The notes under the pieces were generated by a model, which did no database searches, was not told the DNA's origin, and saw only the letters and a list, made by a program, of their open reading frames with translations. From contig JAICIO010000025.1 of the NCBI GenBank assembly GCA_025924315.1, positions 1 to 63,394 on the forward strand: a stretch of DNA of 63,394 bases, written 5' to 3'. How positions within the stretch are numbered: the stretch's first letter is position 1; every line of letters starts with the position of its first letter. This DNA comes from Phycisphaerae bacterium. GTDB taxonomy: Bacteria; Planctomycetota; Phycisphaerae; Tepidisphaerales; Tepidisphaeraceae. Shown piece after piece: positions 21,141-30,955 of this stretch. The position numbers and the translations under genes are program-made.

Positions 21141-22658
21141 ATGAACGCAACTAATCCGATCCTTCTACAAGCGATGAGCGTGACAAAGCTGTTCCCCGGT
21201 GTCGTCGCGCTGGACGCGGTGAATTTCTCCGCTCGCGCGGGCGAGGTCCACGCGCTCATGGGCGAAAATGGCGCGGGCAAATCCACGCTGATTAAAGTCC
21301 TCACCGGCTTCTACCCGCGCGACGGCGGACAAATCCTTTTGGACGGTAAAGAGATTCGCCCGAAAACGCCCGCCCACGCGCAGCAGCTCGGCATCAGCAC
21401 CGTCTACCAGGAAGTGAACCTCATCCCCACGCTCACGGTCGCGGAGAACATCTACCTCGGCCGCGAGCCGACGTTCTTCGGCAAGATCCGCTGGCGGCGT
21501 CTGAATCGATTGGCCGAGCAAGCCATGTCGCGGCTCAATCTGCATATCGATGTCAAACGCGACCTCGGCTCGTACTCCATCGCCATCCAGCAGATGGTCG
21601 CGATCGCGCGAGCGGTCGATGTGAAGGCGAAGCTCCTCATCCTCGACGAGCCCACCAGCAGCCTCGACTCCGGCGAAGTGCAACAACTCTTCGCGATCAT
21701 GCGCCAGCTCAAATCGCTCGGACTCGGCATCATTTTCGTGAGCCACTTCCTCGACCAGATCTACGAGATTTCCGATCGCATCACCGTGCTCCGCAATGGC
21801 AAACTTGTCGGAGAATACCTCACGAGAGAACTCCCGCGTGTCGAGCTCATCACGAAGATGATGGGACGCGAGCTCGCAACGTTCGAAACCGGGCTTGCCA
21901 CTTCAGTGGCAAGCGATTCCGACTTAAAACCTCCGATCCTCGAAGCAAAGCGCCTCGGCAAGCGCAACGCGATCGAGCCCTTCGACCTCGAAGTGCGCCA
22001 AGGCGAAGTCCTGGGCCTTGCGGGACTGCTCGGCTCCGGTCGGACCGAAACCGCGCGGCTTCTCTTCGGCATCGATCGTCCCGACAAGGGCGAAATCCAA
22101 ATCGACGGCGAACGGGCGCGGATGATCTCCCCCGCCGATGCGATCGCTCGCGGATTCGGCTTCTGCTCCGAAGATCGCAAAGCTCAGGGCATCATTCCCG
22201 ATCTCACCGTTCGGGAAAATGTGATCCTCGCGCTTCAAGCGAGCAAAGGCTGGCTGCGCTTCTTCTCACGACGCAAGCAGACGGAGCTCGCGAACCATTA
22301 CATTAAAGCCCTGAACATCGCGACGCGCGATGCCGACACGCCGATCAAAAACCTCAGCGGTGGAAATCAGCAGAAGGTTTTGCTCGCGCGCTGGCTCGCG
22401 CTCGATCCTCGTTTCCTCATCCTCGATGAGCCGACGCGAGGAATCGACGTGGGCGCGAAGGCCGACATTCAAAAGCTCATCCTCTCGCTCTGCCAGCAAG
22501 GCAAGGCGGTGATGTTTATCTCGTCGGAGCTGGAAGAAGTCGTCCGCTGCAGCAATCGCGTCGCAGTGCTGCGCGATCGGCGAAAGGTGCGCGAACTCAC
22601 GGGCGCCGAGATCAACGAACACAACATCATGGCGACGATCGCCCGGAGCGATGCATGA
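21141..22658 (+). CDS. Sugar ABC transporter ATPase, duplicated (YtfR-like)
   Basis: This encodes 505 residues with two nucleotide-binding domains, as in carbohydrate transporters of the RbsA/XylG/YtfR type. The first Walker A is GENGAGKST (near 39) with Walker B LLILDEPTSSLD; the second half has LGSGRTE in the P-loop position, signature LSGGNQQK and FLILDEPTRGIDVG. It powers import of the sugar bound by the lipoprotein at 18283. The first ATG touches the end of the upstream palindrome, leaving no room for a normal ribosome-binding site; MSVTKLFPGV, 11 codons later, is an alternative start. Confidence 0.92.
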   Translation: MNATNPILLQAMSVTKLFPGVVALDAVNFSARAGEVHALMGENGAGKSTLIKVLTGFYPRDGGQILLDGKEIRPKTPAHAQQLGISTVYQEVNLIPTLTVAENIYLGREPTFFGKIRWRRLNRLAEQAMSRLNLHIDVKRDLGSYSIAIQQMVAIARAVDVKAKLLILDEPTSSLDSGEVQQLFAIMRQLKSLGLGIIFVSHFLDQIYEISDRITVLRNGKLVGEYLTRELPRVELITKMMGRELATFETGLATSVASDSDLKPPILEAKRLGKRNAIEPFDLEVRQGEVLGLAGLLGSGRTETARLLFGIDRPDKGEIQIDGERARMISPADAIARGFGFCSEDRKAQGIIPDLTVRENVILALQASKGWLRFFSRRKQTELANHYIKALNIATRDADTPIKNLSGGNQQKVLLARWLALDPRFLILDEPTRGIDVGAKADIQKLILSLCQQGKAVMFISSELEEVVRCSNRVAVLRDRRKVRELTGAEINEHNIMATIARSDA

Positions 22659-23674
22659 CCGTCGCGAGCGCCGCGCCAGCAACACCCAAGCAGCCGCGCC
22701 GCGCGCCGCGCTCGCTCGTGCTGCTTTGGCCAGTCCTCGCGCTATTGTTCATTCTCGCCTTCAATCTTGCATTCACACCGGGCTTCTTCCATGTCGAAGT
22801 TAAACAAGGTCACCTCTTCGGCAGCCTGATCGACGTGTTGAAAAACGCGGCTCCAGTTGCCCTCACGGGCATCGGCATGACCCTCGTCATCGCGACGGGT
22901 GGAGTCGATCTTTCGGTCGGCACCGTGATGGCCATCGCGGGGCAGCTCACCGTGCTGCTGATGGAATCAGAGCACTATCACTGGTCGATGCCGACCGCTT
23001 GTTTTGCAGGCCTCGGCGTTGCTTTGGCGTGCGGGATTTGGAACGGGATTCTCGTTGGCTATGTTCAGATTCAGCCGATCGTCGCAACACTGATCCTCTT
23101 CGTCTCCGGCCGCGGAATTGCCGAACTCATCAGCAACGACAACCTCACGGCGCACAGCGTACCATTTCAGTATCTCGGCCGCGGTTTCCTGTTCGGGCTG
23201 CCATTTCAGATTGCGATCGTGATTTTCGTACTGCTGGTGGTCGGACTGCTGATGCGTCGCACCGCCGCTGGGTTGTTCATCGAATCCGTCGGCAACAATC
23301 CCGTGGCCGCGCGTTTCGCCGGGATCAACGAGCGGTTCATCAAACTGCTCGTCTACAGCTTCTCGGGGCTGTGCGCGGGGATCGCCGGCATCGTTGTCGC
23401 ATCGAACAACGCGAATGCGGATCCGCACAACACGGGACTGAATGTCGAGCTCGACGCGATCCTGGCCGTTGTAATCGGCGGGACGTCGCTCCTCGGCGGG
23501 CGCTACTCCCTCATTGGTTCAATCGTCGGCGCGCTGATCATTCAAGCGATGGACACGACCATCCTGACCCGCGGCGTGGCAGTCGAGTGGACTCTCGTTG
23601 TGAAGGCGGTCGTCGTCGTGGGCGTCTGCCTGCTCCAAGCGCCGAAGTTTCAGCGGCTGTTTCGGAGAAAATGA
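22655..23674 (+). CDS. Sugar ABC transporter permease (YtfT-like)
   Basis: This encodes 339 residues with about nine hydrophobic helices. GVDLSVGTVMAIAG and GNNPVAARFAGI are the conserved BPD_transp_2 motifs of ribose/galactofuranose-type permeases. ATGA overlap with both the ATPase upstream and the second permease downstream shows tight coupling. It forms the membrane channel with the next gene product. Confidence 0.92.
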   Translation: MTVASAAPATPKQPRRAPRSLVLLWPVLALLFILAFNLAFTPGFFHVEVKQGHLFGSLIDVLKNAAPVALTGIGMTLVIATGGVDLSVGTVMAIAGQLTVLLMESEHYHWSMPTACFAGLGVALACGIWNGILVGYVQIQPIVATLILFVSGRGIAELISNDNLTAHSVPFQYLGRGFLFGLPFQIAIVIFVLLVVGLLMRRTAAGLFIESVGNNPVAARFAGINERFIKLLVYSFSGLCAGIAGIVVASNNANADPHNTGLNVELDAILAVVIGGTSLLGGRYSLIGSIVGALIIQAMDTTILTRGVAVEWTLVVKAVVVVGVCLLQAPKFQRLFRRK

Positions 23675-24723
23675 CGGAACAAGCGAATCAACTCGTGTAC
23701 GCCCCGCCCAGGCATCCCTGGCGATTTCGCCTGCGCGCGCAGCACATTCCACTGCTCGCGACGTTTGTCGTCTGCCTGATGCTCTACACCGCCGCGTGCA
23801 TCTATCTGCGCGACCGCGGGTTCTTTTCGCTCAGCGTGTTCATCTCCTTCTTCTCCGACAACGCCTTCCTCGGCCTGACCGCCATCGGCATGACGTTCGT
23901 CATTCTCTCCGGCGGGATCGATCTCTCGGTCGGCTCGATGATTGGTTTCACCAGCATTCTCATCGCGCGGCTCATGAATCCCGAGCCGTTCACACTCTTT
24001 CACCACACGATCACGCTCCCGGTTTTTCATCCACTGGTCGCGATTGGTGTCGCCCTGATCGCCGGTTCGTTTCTCGGATTGATCCAAGGCGTGCTGATCC
24101 AGTTTTTTGAACTGGCGCCCTTTCTCGTGACGCTGGCCGGGATGTTTTTTATTCATGGGCTGGCACAAGTGATCAGCCTGAGCTCGATCGGGATCGAACA
24201 TCCGCTGCTCGACAAGCTCTCTGATTTCGCAATACCGATCGGAAGCGCTTCGGTGCGTTTCCCCGAGATCGTGTTCGCAGTCGTCGCGCTCTCCGCGATC
24301 TACATCAGCCGATACACGAAGTTCGGCCGCACTATTTATGCGATTGGTGGAAACGAGCAGTCGGCGATCTTGATGGGCCTGCCGGTCGCTCGCACGAAGG
24401 TGCTGATCTATGCGCTGAGCGGCTTCTGTTCCGCGCTCGGCGGGGTGATTTATGCGCTGGCAAAATGGAGCGGTCAGTCCGAAGGCGGGTTGGGCCTCGA
24501 GCTCGACACCATCGCCGCCGTGGTCATCGGCGGAACGCTCCTCACCGGCGGGCTCGGTTCAATCCTCGGAACGATCCTCGGCGTGCTGATCGTCAGCATT
24601 ATTCAGGCCGCGATCATCTTTCAAGGAACGCTCAGCAGCTCATGGGCACGCATCATGATCGGCGCGCTGCTGTTCGTCTTCATCGTGCTGCAGAAGATTC
24701 TCTCGTCGCGTGCCCGATCCTGA
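23671..24723 (+). CDS. Sugar ABC transporter permease (YjfF-like)
   Basis: This encodes 350 residues with about nine membrane helices. GGIDLSVGSMIGFTS and IYAIGGNEQSAILMG are the family motifs. The ATG overlaps the stop of the preceding permease. Two non-identical permeases, a duplicated ATPase and a YtfQ-like lipoprotein match the YtfQRT-YjfF type. It converges with the large hydrolase gene, whose stop lies two bases away. Confidence 0.92.
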   Translation: MTEQANQLVYAPPRHPWRFRLRAQHIPLLATFVVCLMLYTAACIYLRDRGFFSLSVFISFFSDNAFLGLTAIGMTFVILSGGIDLSVGSMIGFTSILIARLMNPEPFTLFHHTITLPVFHPLVAIGVALIAGSFLGLIQGVLIQFFELAPFLVTLAGMFFIHGLAQVISLSSIGIEHPLLDKLSDFAIPIGSASVRFPEIVFAVVALSAIYISRYTKFGRTIYAIGGNEQSAILMGLPVARTKVLIYALSGFCSALGGVIYALAKWSGQSEGGLGLELDTIAAVVIGGTLLTGGLGSILGTILGVLIVSIIQAAIIFQGTLSSSWARIMIGALLFVFIVLQKILSSRARS

Positions 24724-24724
24724 T

Positions 24725-27700
24725 TTAATTCAGCATCATCAGGAATGTGGTTCCTGTCGGCGCGTCCACATCCAATTTGATCGCCCCGCCATCGCGGTGG
24801 AACTGAACCGGCTTATCCGTCGCGACATCCGTCACGCGATTCACCTTGAACGCGAGGTCGCGCAGCTCGATGGTGGCTTTTCCATCCTTCGCTTCGTGAC
24901 TGATGACGAAGAGAAAACCTTCCTTGTCGTTCGCCCGCACCGCCGCCTCGACATCGGGATTGCTGCTGCGAACATGCGCCGCGACCTTCGCGTCCTTCGC
25001 GATCGCGTGGAGAAGTTGCTGCAATTGTGATCGAGCGGAGACATCGTCGCTCGCCCAGGTGAAGAAGTCCGCATCCTGCAGGCAGAATCCGAGCAGATAC
25101 GCACGACCCTTGCCGTAATCATTCTTTGTCAGCACCGGTTCACCGCCAACCGATTTGGCAAGCACTTTCGCGGTCGTTGCGTGCGAGGCGCGGGGGCTGG
25201 CGATTTCGCAATCGAGCGAGACCCCAAGCGCATTTCCCTGCACGCGCGTCAGGTCATAGATGCCCGAGAACATCGGCCGCAGCACGCGCTCGCGGAGATT
25301 CGGCAGTTGCGGCTTGAGAATCGGCCACATGATCCGCTGCGTCTGCGCATGGTTGACGCCAAAGATCTTCTCCATCGCGCTCGTCGGCTGGCGCATCTCG
25401 TCGAGATTCGGCACGCAATCGCCGATCACAACACCGCCGTTTTTCACGAACTGATCGATCTTCGCGATCACGCTCTTGGGCAACAGCTTCACGTCGAACA
25501 GCACGAGGATCTTGTAATCGCCGACGCCGCTCTTCTCGACCTGCTCTTCATGCAGGATGTCGAGCTCGCCGAACGCCCGCGAGAACGCTTCGTACGATTG
25601 GCCTACGCCGAAATACTCTTCCTGCAACTGGAGATACTGCGTCCGCGGAAAGAGCATCGCGGCTTTGGCTTTCACGCGCGGGCATTTCACGATCTGCTCA
25701 TCGACTTTGCCGAGCGTGCGCATCGACTCGCCGAGATCATCCCAGTGCTTTTGATCCTGGGGGATGTTGATGCCGGTAATCAGCATATTCGCGCCGTGTG
25801 CGACGGCGGTGTACGCGGTCTCGCGCTCCATCCAATACTGCTCGCGGCCCTTTTCATCGAGGTCGAACCACTCGCTGTTCCATGGGCCATACCAGTAGCC
25901 AAAGCGCACGTGCTGCTCATTCGTGAGATCGCGCATGTACGCCGCTGTGTAGTGCAGCTGCGCCACCGTCGGCAGCTTCATGATTCGATTCGGGCCGTAG
26001 CGAAAATCGCTCATCAGATACGGATAGATGTCCCACGAAATGCAGTCGGCGAAGTCGTGTCCGCCCCAGTGAAATGCATCGTCGGCGGCGATGGGCGATT
26101 CCTGTCCGGCGCCACCGCCGAAGGTGTTGTGACTGTCGTGATTCAGCACGACGTCGAAATTCGGATTAAGCTTTTTGAGAATCGGGTAGATCTGCTTCCA
26201 CGCGTCCGAAAACTGTTCGCTGCGGAAGGTCAGCAAATCCATCCACTTCTTCGCATCGCCCTGCGCCTCGAGCGCAGTCGGCAGGTCGTATCCGTATCGC
26301 TTCTTGAACTCCGCGCGCGTGAACTTGTCCATCGACCAGAGATTGGGGTGCTGCCAGAACGGCTCGTCCATGTACAGCACCGCGTGCGCGATGCGGGGAT
26401 AATGGCCGAGCCATTGCACAAATCCTTCGGCGCGCTTACGCACCACCTCCGGATATTGCGGCGAATACACGCTGACCGGCGGAAGCTTTTCGCGGTTGAA
26501 CATCTCAACCGGTTGCGAGCTGTCCGGCCAAGCCATGATCCACATGCCGCGCGACTGTGCGTATGACGCAACGTAATTTGCCAGCTCCCTCGGCAGCTCG
26601 ATCGGCGTGTAAAGGCAGTTGAACCCATGATCGATGATGTTGTCGAGCGCGCGGCGCAATCCCGCGCGTGAGCGGGGAAAGCCACCTTCGTCTGTGCCCG
26701 CGCCTTCGTGTGGAATCGCGGTGAACTGGATCGCGCGCGTAAACATGCGGTCGAACTTCGGGCGCTCGACGATGTCGAACCGCCACGACGTGTAACCGAG
26801 GATCTGCCCGTCGTTCGAAAGATATTGCGCGACGAAATCATAATGCCCCGGCGAAAGCGAAGAGAGCTCCGTCGTCCAGTGATTGCCGTTTGGAAGCGTA
26901 ATTCGCGTCTGACCGTCGCTCGAATCGATCCTCGCGCGAATTTGACTGGCGTTGACCTTGGGATCCGAAACATTCGCGGAGACGGAAAGTTTTTCATCCG
27001 CGCGATAGACCCAGCGATCGTCCTGCGCGCTCAACTCGATCTTCACAGGCGTGGTGAGCTGAATTGTGCCAGCAAAGATTTCAGTCGCTGCGCCCTTCGG
27101 TGTGACGCGGATCAACGCATGCACCGGTCCGCGAACGGTCCACGCCCGCGGCAGCGTCATCGCGACGCCGTCTTTCAGCGATTTGAGCGTCTGATGATTA
27201 TGTAGAACCACGCGCTCGTCATCGCGAAGGGTGGTTTCGATGTCGTACGAACTTGCCGCCGCGCCGGTCGTGAATTTGACGTTCAACTTTTGTCCGCCGG
27301 GCGCGGTGTCGGGCAATGTCGAGGGATCGAGCTGGATCTCGGCCGGCAGTTTTGCGAGCCAGCGCGCGGACTGCAGAAGCTGATTCGCGAACGCGTTGGA
27401 TGCAACCGCGGGCTGAAGCTCCGAATCATTTTCGGAAGCTTCGGGGTCGATGCTGTAAATGACGAGCCGTCCGCCGCCGCCTTCGCTTGCCACGCCCACG
27501 GGGATTTTTCCGGCGGTGGCGACGATCGTGCTGCCGGCGTCGGGATCGAGTCCGTCCGTCAGCACCGCGCGGCCGAGCGTCGTTTCCCCTTGAACGATCG
27601 GCGATTCGTACGCGGGAAACGGCGTGCGAAGCTTCATTTCCCACGAGCCTTCGCCATACACGGCCAGCTTCTTCACGTGCTTCCAGTCGCGATTGTCTTT

Positions 27701-28486
27701 GCCGGTCTTGTTCCAGTCGGCGCCTTTGCCCGGCGCAAACTCCCACGTGTCATCCGTCTTCACGTGCGCGATCAGCTTGCCGTCTTCATCGAACGCGACG
27801 AGCGATGCGAGCACCCCGCCGGGACCGTCTTCGTTCCACCCTTCGATCGCGATGGTGTTCTCGCCGGCCTTGAGCAGGCCCGCGACGTCGAAGCAAACTG
27901 GCGTTCGCCAGGAAAGGGTGTTGCCAACATCCTGACCGTTGATCCAGACGTGCGCGTCGTTGTCGGCGGTGATCTGCATCCACGCGAGCTTCGGCGCGTC
28001 GGCCAGATCGAACGTCTTGAGCATCGAAAGCCGCTCATCCGGCGTTTTCCTGGCGTTCGACCAGATCCAGTAGCAGCCGCTGAAATCGCCCGGCAGATGC
28101 ACGCCCGCTTTCGGCCCGCTGCGCGGCGCGAGTGATTTAAAGAGCGCTATTTTCCCTTCCGTGTCGTGCGGCAGCTCGATGACGAGCAGACCGGTCGATG
28201 CGTTTGCTACAATCGATTCGTAAGCGTCTTTCGACTCACTCTTGTAGAGCAAAGGCTCCGGCCCGACGACCGCGACGAGGTTCCACGAAGATTTCGCTGC
28301 TTCGGGAAGCCTGGCGATATCAACGCGCTGAACTTCGGCGCCGGGTTCGACGTTCTTGAGCGTCTCAGCGCACATCGCGCCGGTATCGGTATCCCCCGCG
28401 TCGATCACGAGCACGCGGGCGGGACCGGCCCAAGCCTGAAGGGAAATGACGAGCGCAGTGAAAGCAAGCAAGTGTCTGATTTTCAT
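24725..28486 (-). CDS. Large secreted glycosidase-like protein (GH42-like core)
   Basis: This encodes 1253 residues with an N-terminal signal (LLAFTALVISLQAWA). An exported front part with a galactose-binding-like module (about 160-260, DNDAHVWINGQDVG) precedes a TIM barrel (about 600-950) where LYMDEPFWQHPNLW and DIYPYLMSDFRYGP are prominent. The C-terminus (VVIGDCVPNLDEM, GRAYLLGF) resembles the trimerisation domain of beta-galactosidases of GH42/GH14 type. E in YMDEPFW is a likely acid/base. Convergent with the sugar transporter, so it probably acts on related glycans. Family assignment is tentative. Confidence 0.7.
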   Translation of the reverse strand: MKIRHLLAFTALVISLQAWAGPARVLVIDAGDTDTGAMCAETLKNVEPGAEVQRVDIARLPEAAKSSWNLVAVVGPEPLLYKSESKDAYESIVANASTGLLVIELPHDTEGKIALFKSLAPRSGPKAGVHLPGDFSGCYWIWSNARKTPDERLSMLKTFDLADAPKLAWMQITADNDAHVWINGQDVGNTLSWRTPVCFDVAGLLKAGENTIAIEGWNEDGPGGVLASLVAFDEDGKLIAHVKTDDTWEFAPGKGADWNKTGKDNRDWKHVKKLAVYGEGSWEMKLRTPFPAYESPIVQGETTLGRAVLTDGLDPDAGSTIVATAGKIPVGVASEGGGGRLVIYSIDPEASENDSELQPAVASNAFANQLLQSARWLAKLPAEIQLDPSTLPDTAPGGQKLNVKFTTGAAASSYDIETTLRDDERVVLHNHQTLKSLKDGVAMTLPRAWTVRGPVHALIRVTPKGAATEIFAGTIQLTTPVKIELSAQDDRWVYRADEKLSVSANVSDPKVNASQIRARIDSSDGQTRITLPNGNHWTTELSSLSPGHYDFVAQYLSNDGQILGYTSWRFDIVERPKFDRMFTRAIQFTAIPHEGAGTDEGGFPRSRAGLRRALDNIIDHGFNCLYTPIELPRELANYVASYAQSRGMWIMAWPDSSQPVEMFNREKLPPVSVYSPQYPEVVRKRAEGFVQWLGHYPRIAHAVLYMDEPFWQHPNLWSMDKFTRAEFKKRYGYDLPTALEAQGDAKKWMDLLTFRSEQFSDAWKQIYPILKKLNPNFDVVLNHDSHNTFGGGAGQESPIAADDAFHWGGHDFADCISWDIYPYLMSDFRYGPNRIMKLPTVAQLHYTAAYMRDLTNEQHVRFGYWYGPWNSEWFDLDEKGREQYWMERETAYTAVAHGANMLITGINIPQDQKHWDDLGESMRTLGKVDEQIVKCPRVKAKAAMLFPRTQYLQLQEEYFGVGQSYEAFSRAFGELDILHEEQVEKSGVGDYKILVLFDVKLLPKSVIAKIDQFVKNGGVVIGDCVPNLDEMRQPTSAMEKIFGVNHAQTQRIMWPILKPQLPNLRERVLRPMFSGIYDLTRVQGNALGVSLDCEIASPRASHATTAKVLAKSVGGEPVLTKNDYGKGRAYLLGFCLQDADFFTWASDDVSARSQLQQLLHAIAKDAKVAAHVRSSNPDVEAAVRANDKEGFLFVISHEAKDGKATIELRDLAFKVNRVTDVATDKPVQFHRDGGAIKLDVDAPTGTTFLMMLN

Positions 28487-28499
28487 CTCGGTCCGAGTA

Positions 28500-28690
28500 T
28501 ATCGATTACGAACGTTTGAGAAATGGGAGGAAGGAACCTTTGTCGCGAAGGCGCGAAGAAGCGCGAAGGTTGACGAAGCAAACCGATAGAAATGAGTCGG
28601 GTTGAAAAATCAAACCCTTGCTACTTTCGAGGCTGCCTGCTTTCGACTTTCTTCGCGAGTCTTCGCGCGCCTACGCATCTCCGCGATTAA
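28500..28690. repeat. Degenerate TTCGCGC-type repeat in the gap
   Basis: GTCGCGAAGGCGCGAAGAAG near 28540 is mirrored by CTTCG/CGCGAGTCTTCGCGCG near 28650-28680. The 220-base gap holds no gene that I can support. Confidence 0.45.
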
Positions 28691-28706
28691 TCTCTGCCGT
28701 TCGGAA

Positions 28707-29930
28707 TTACAACCGATGGCCGAGTTTCGCCTTCTTCGTCTCGAGATACTCGCGGTTGTGTTCGCCGGGTTCGATTCTGATCGGCACTTCTTCGACGACC
28801 TTCAGGCCGTAGCTTTCGATGCCGTAAATCTTCTTTGGGTTGTTCGTCATGATGCGGATGTTGCGCAGTCCGAGATCGCGAAGGATCTGGCTGCCGATGC
28901 CATAGTCGCGCTTGTCGACGGGCAGGCCGAGATGCTCGTTGGCTTCGACCGTGTCGAGACCTTTTTCCTGGAGCGCGTAGGCGTGGAGTTTGTTCGCGAG
29001 ACCAATTCCGCGGCCCTCTTGTCTCAGGTAGACGAGCGCGCCTTTGCCTGCTTGCTCGATCATCTGCATGGCGGTGGAAAGCTGTGGCCCGCAGTCGCAT
29101 CGGCCGGAGCCAAAGACGTCGCCGGTCAGGCATTCGCTGTGCACGCGCACGAGCACCGGCTCTTCATGAATGATGGGCTTACCATCGGCGTCGAGATCGC
29201 CCACGCCTCCTTTGCACAGTGCGAGATGCGGCTGTTGATCGACGGCGCTTTGATAGGCGATCAGCTTGAAGGTACCCCAATTCGTCGGCAGATGAACGGT
29301 CTCGATGCGCTTTACGAACTGCTCGCGCTTCAGGCGATAGCTGATGAGGTCGGCGATACTCGCGATCTTGAGGTTGTGTTCCTGGCAGAACAGCTCGAGC
29401 TGCGGACGGCGCATCATCTGGCCGTCTTCGCCGATGATTTCACATCCGACGCCGACGGGTTTGAAACCCGCGAGCGTGCAGAGATCGACAATTGCTTCGG
29501 TGTGTCCAGCGCGGACGAGCACCCCACCGTTTTCGGCGCGAATCGGAATCATGTGTCCGGGACGCGCTAGGTCGTCAGGCTTCGCGTTATTGTCGATGAA
29601 GACCTGAACCGTGGCGGCGCGATCGAAGGCGCTGATACCCGTCGTTGTACCGTGAAGCGCGTCGACCGTCTCCGCCATGGCGGTGCCGTGGCGGGCGGTG
29701 TTCTGCTTCGTCATGATCGGGATCTTCAGCTCTGAAAGGCGTGCACCCGTTGTGGGAATGAACGGCACGCCGCGGCCGAACTTGATCATGAAATTGATCG
29801 CCGCGGGCGTGCATTTCTCCGCGGGCAGGATGAGATCGCCTTCGTTCTCGCGATCTTCGTCATCAACCAGCACAATCATTCGGCCGGCTTTGAGCTCTTC
29901 GAGCACTTCCGGAATCGACGCAAACGGCAT
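28707..29930 (-). CDS. ribBA: Bifunctional DHBP synthase / GTP cyclohydrolase II
   Basis: This encodes 407 residues and supplies both precursors of riboflavin. The RibB half (1-200) makes 3,4-dihydroxy-2-butanone 4-phosphate; DDEDRENEGDLI is its acidic metal-binding motif and AGHTEAIVDL another conserved block. The RibA half (205-400) opens GTP; SECLTGDVFGSGRCDCG holds the zinc-binding cysteines and YLRQEGRGIGL the catalytic motif. Length and order are standard. No other rib gene is nearby. Confidence 0.97.
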   Translation of the reverse strand: MPFASIPEVLEELKAGRMIVLVDDEDRENEGDLILPAEKCTPAAINFMIKFGRGVPFIPTTGARLSELKIPIMTKQNTARHGTAMAETVDALHGTTTGISAFDRAATVQVFIDNNAKPDDLARPGHMIPIRAENGGVLVRAGHTEAIVDLCTLAGFKPVGVGCEIIGEDGQMMRRPQLELFCQEHNLKIASIADLISYRLKREQFVKRIETVHLPTNWGTFKLIAYQSAVDQQPHLALCKGGVGDLDADGKPIIHEEPVLVRVHSECLTGDVFGSGRCDCGPQLSTAMQMIEQAGKGALVYLRQEGRGIGLANKLHAYALQEKGLDTVEANEHLGLPVDKRDYGIGSQILRDLGLRNIRIMTNNPKKIYGIESYGLKVVEEVPIRIEPGEHNREYLETKKAKLGHRL

Positions 29931-29964
29931 TCGGGCTCCTAATCTGGAATCTCATTGTAGCACT

Positions 29965-30045
29965 GCGCGAGGGTTTCGTGCTCCCGCTTGCGGTTTCGCA
30001 GATCGATATGCGCTTGATCTGCGAAACCGCGAAGCGACTTCGCGG
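29965..30045. repeat. Short CTTGCGGTTTCGCAGATC inverted repeat
   Basis: GGTTTCGCAGATC near 29990 is mirrored by GATCTGCGAAACCGC near 30020, between ribBA and the end of rsmH. Confidence 0.55.
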
Positions 30046-30046
30046 C

Positions 30047-30955
30047 TCAACCGCCCAACTTTGCCCATCTCAACTTTGCCGAGCGCGATCGCGGATTGGT
30101 CTTCTGCTCCTGCTCGGTCGCGACGATCGGGTCAGGACTGATTTTCGAGTAGATGCCACCGCGAAACGCGTCGCGGAAGGCTTCTTTGACTCTTCGATCT
30201 TCGCCGCTGTGGAAGCTGATGATCGCGGCGACGCCTCCGGGTTTGAGGACATCCGGCATCACGCGCAAGAGACGATCAAGATTCGCGAGCTCACGGTTCA
30301 CGAGGATGCGCAGGGCTTGAAACGTTCTCGCGGCGGGATGAAGTTTCGCGCCGGCGGCACGCTGGATCGTGAAGTCGCGCGCTTCGCAGATGATCGCCAT
30401 CAGATCTTCCGTCGTCTCAATCGGCTTGGACTTCCGACGCTCGACGATGAGCTGCGCGATCTGCGGCGCATCGTCTTCGTCTCCGAGTTCGAGCAGCGCC
30501 TCCGCGAGCTCGCGCTCGCTCATGCGATTGACGAGCGCCGACGCCGGCTGGCCGCGTGTGGGATCCATCCGCATGTCGAGTGGGCCCGGCTGGCGGTAGG
30601 AGAATCCGCGGTTCGGGTCATCGATTTGCGTACTGGCGACGCCGACGTCGGCCAAAACCGCGTCGACTCGTTCAACACCAGCTTGCGCCAGCACCGTCAG
30701 AAGCGCAGCGAAGTTGTTGTGGAACAGATCGAACCGGCCGCCGACTTGTTCCAGCTTCTGGCGCGCGAGGGCGAGATTGGCGGGGTCGAAATCGATCGCG
30801 ATGAGGCGACCGTCCGGCTTGAGGCGCTCGAGCAGCGCCGCGGAGTGCCCGCCGAGGCCAAGCGTGCAATCGACAATCGTCTGCTCCGGCCGCGGATGGA
30901 TCACGTCGAGCACTTCGTTCAGCAACACCGGAACATGCCGCACTTCGCGTTTCAT
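30047..30955 (-). CDS. rsmH: 16S rRNA (cytosine1402-N4)-methyltransferase
   Basis: This encodes 302 residues. RsmH (MraW) methylates N4 of C1402 in the ribosomal P site using S-adenosylmethionine. HVPVLLNEVLDVI opens the family; DCTLGLGGHSAALLE is the SAM loop; DVGVASTQIDDPNRGFSYR and the C-terminal ISFHSGEDRRVKEAF are diagnostic. It is usually at the head of the dcw cluster, but here it follows pgsA with a four-base overlap. Confidence 0.96.
   Translation of the reverse strand: MKREVRHVPVLLNEVLDVIHPRPEQTIVDCTLGLGGHSAALLERLKPDGRLIAIDFDPANLALARQKLEQVGGRFDLFHNNFAALLTVLAQAGVERVDAVLADVGVASTQIDDPNRGFSYRQPGPLDMRMDPTRGQPASALVNRMSERELAEALLELGDEDDAPQIAQLIVERRKSKPIETTEDLMAIICEARDFTIQRAAGAKLHPAARTFQALRILVNRELANLDRLLRVMPDVLKPGGVAAIISFHSGEDRRVKEAFRDAFRGGIYSKISPDPIVATEQEQKTNPRSRSAKLRWAKLGG

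Noticed and set aside
25181-26566. 461-codon plus-strand frame inside the large glycosidase gene
   Set aside because: Antisense shadow; composition is Arg/His/Leu-rich without motifs, while the opposite strand encodes a coherent exported enzyme.
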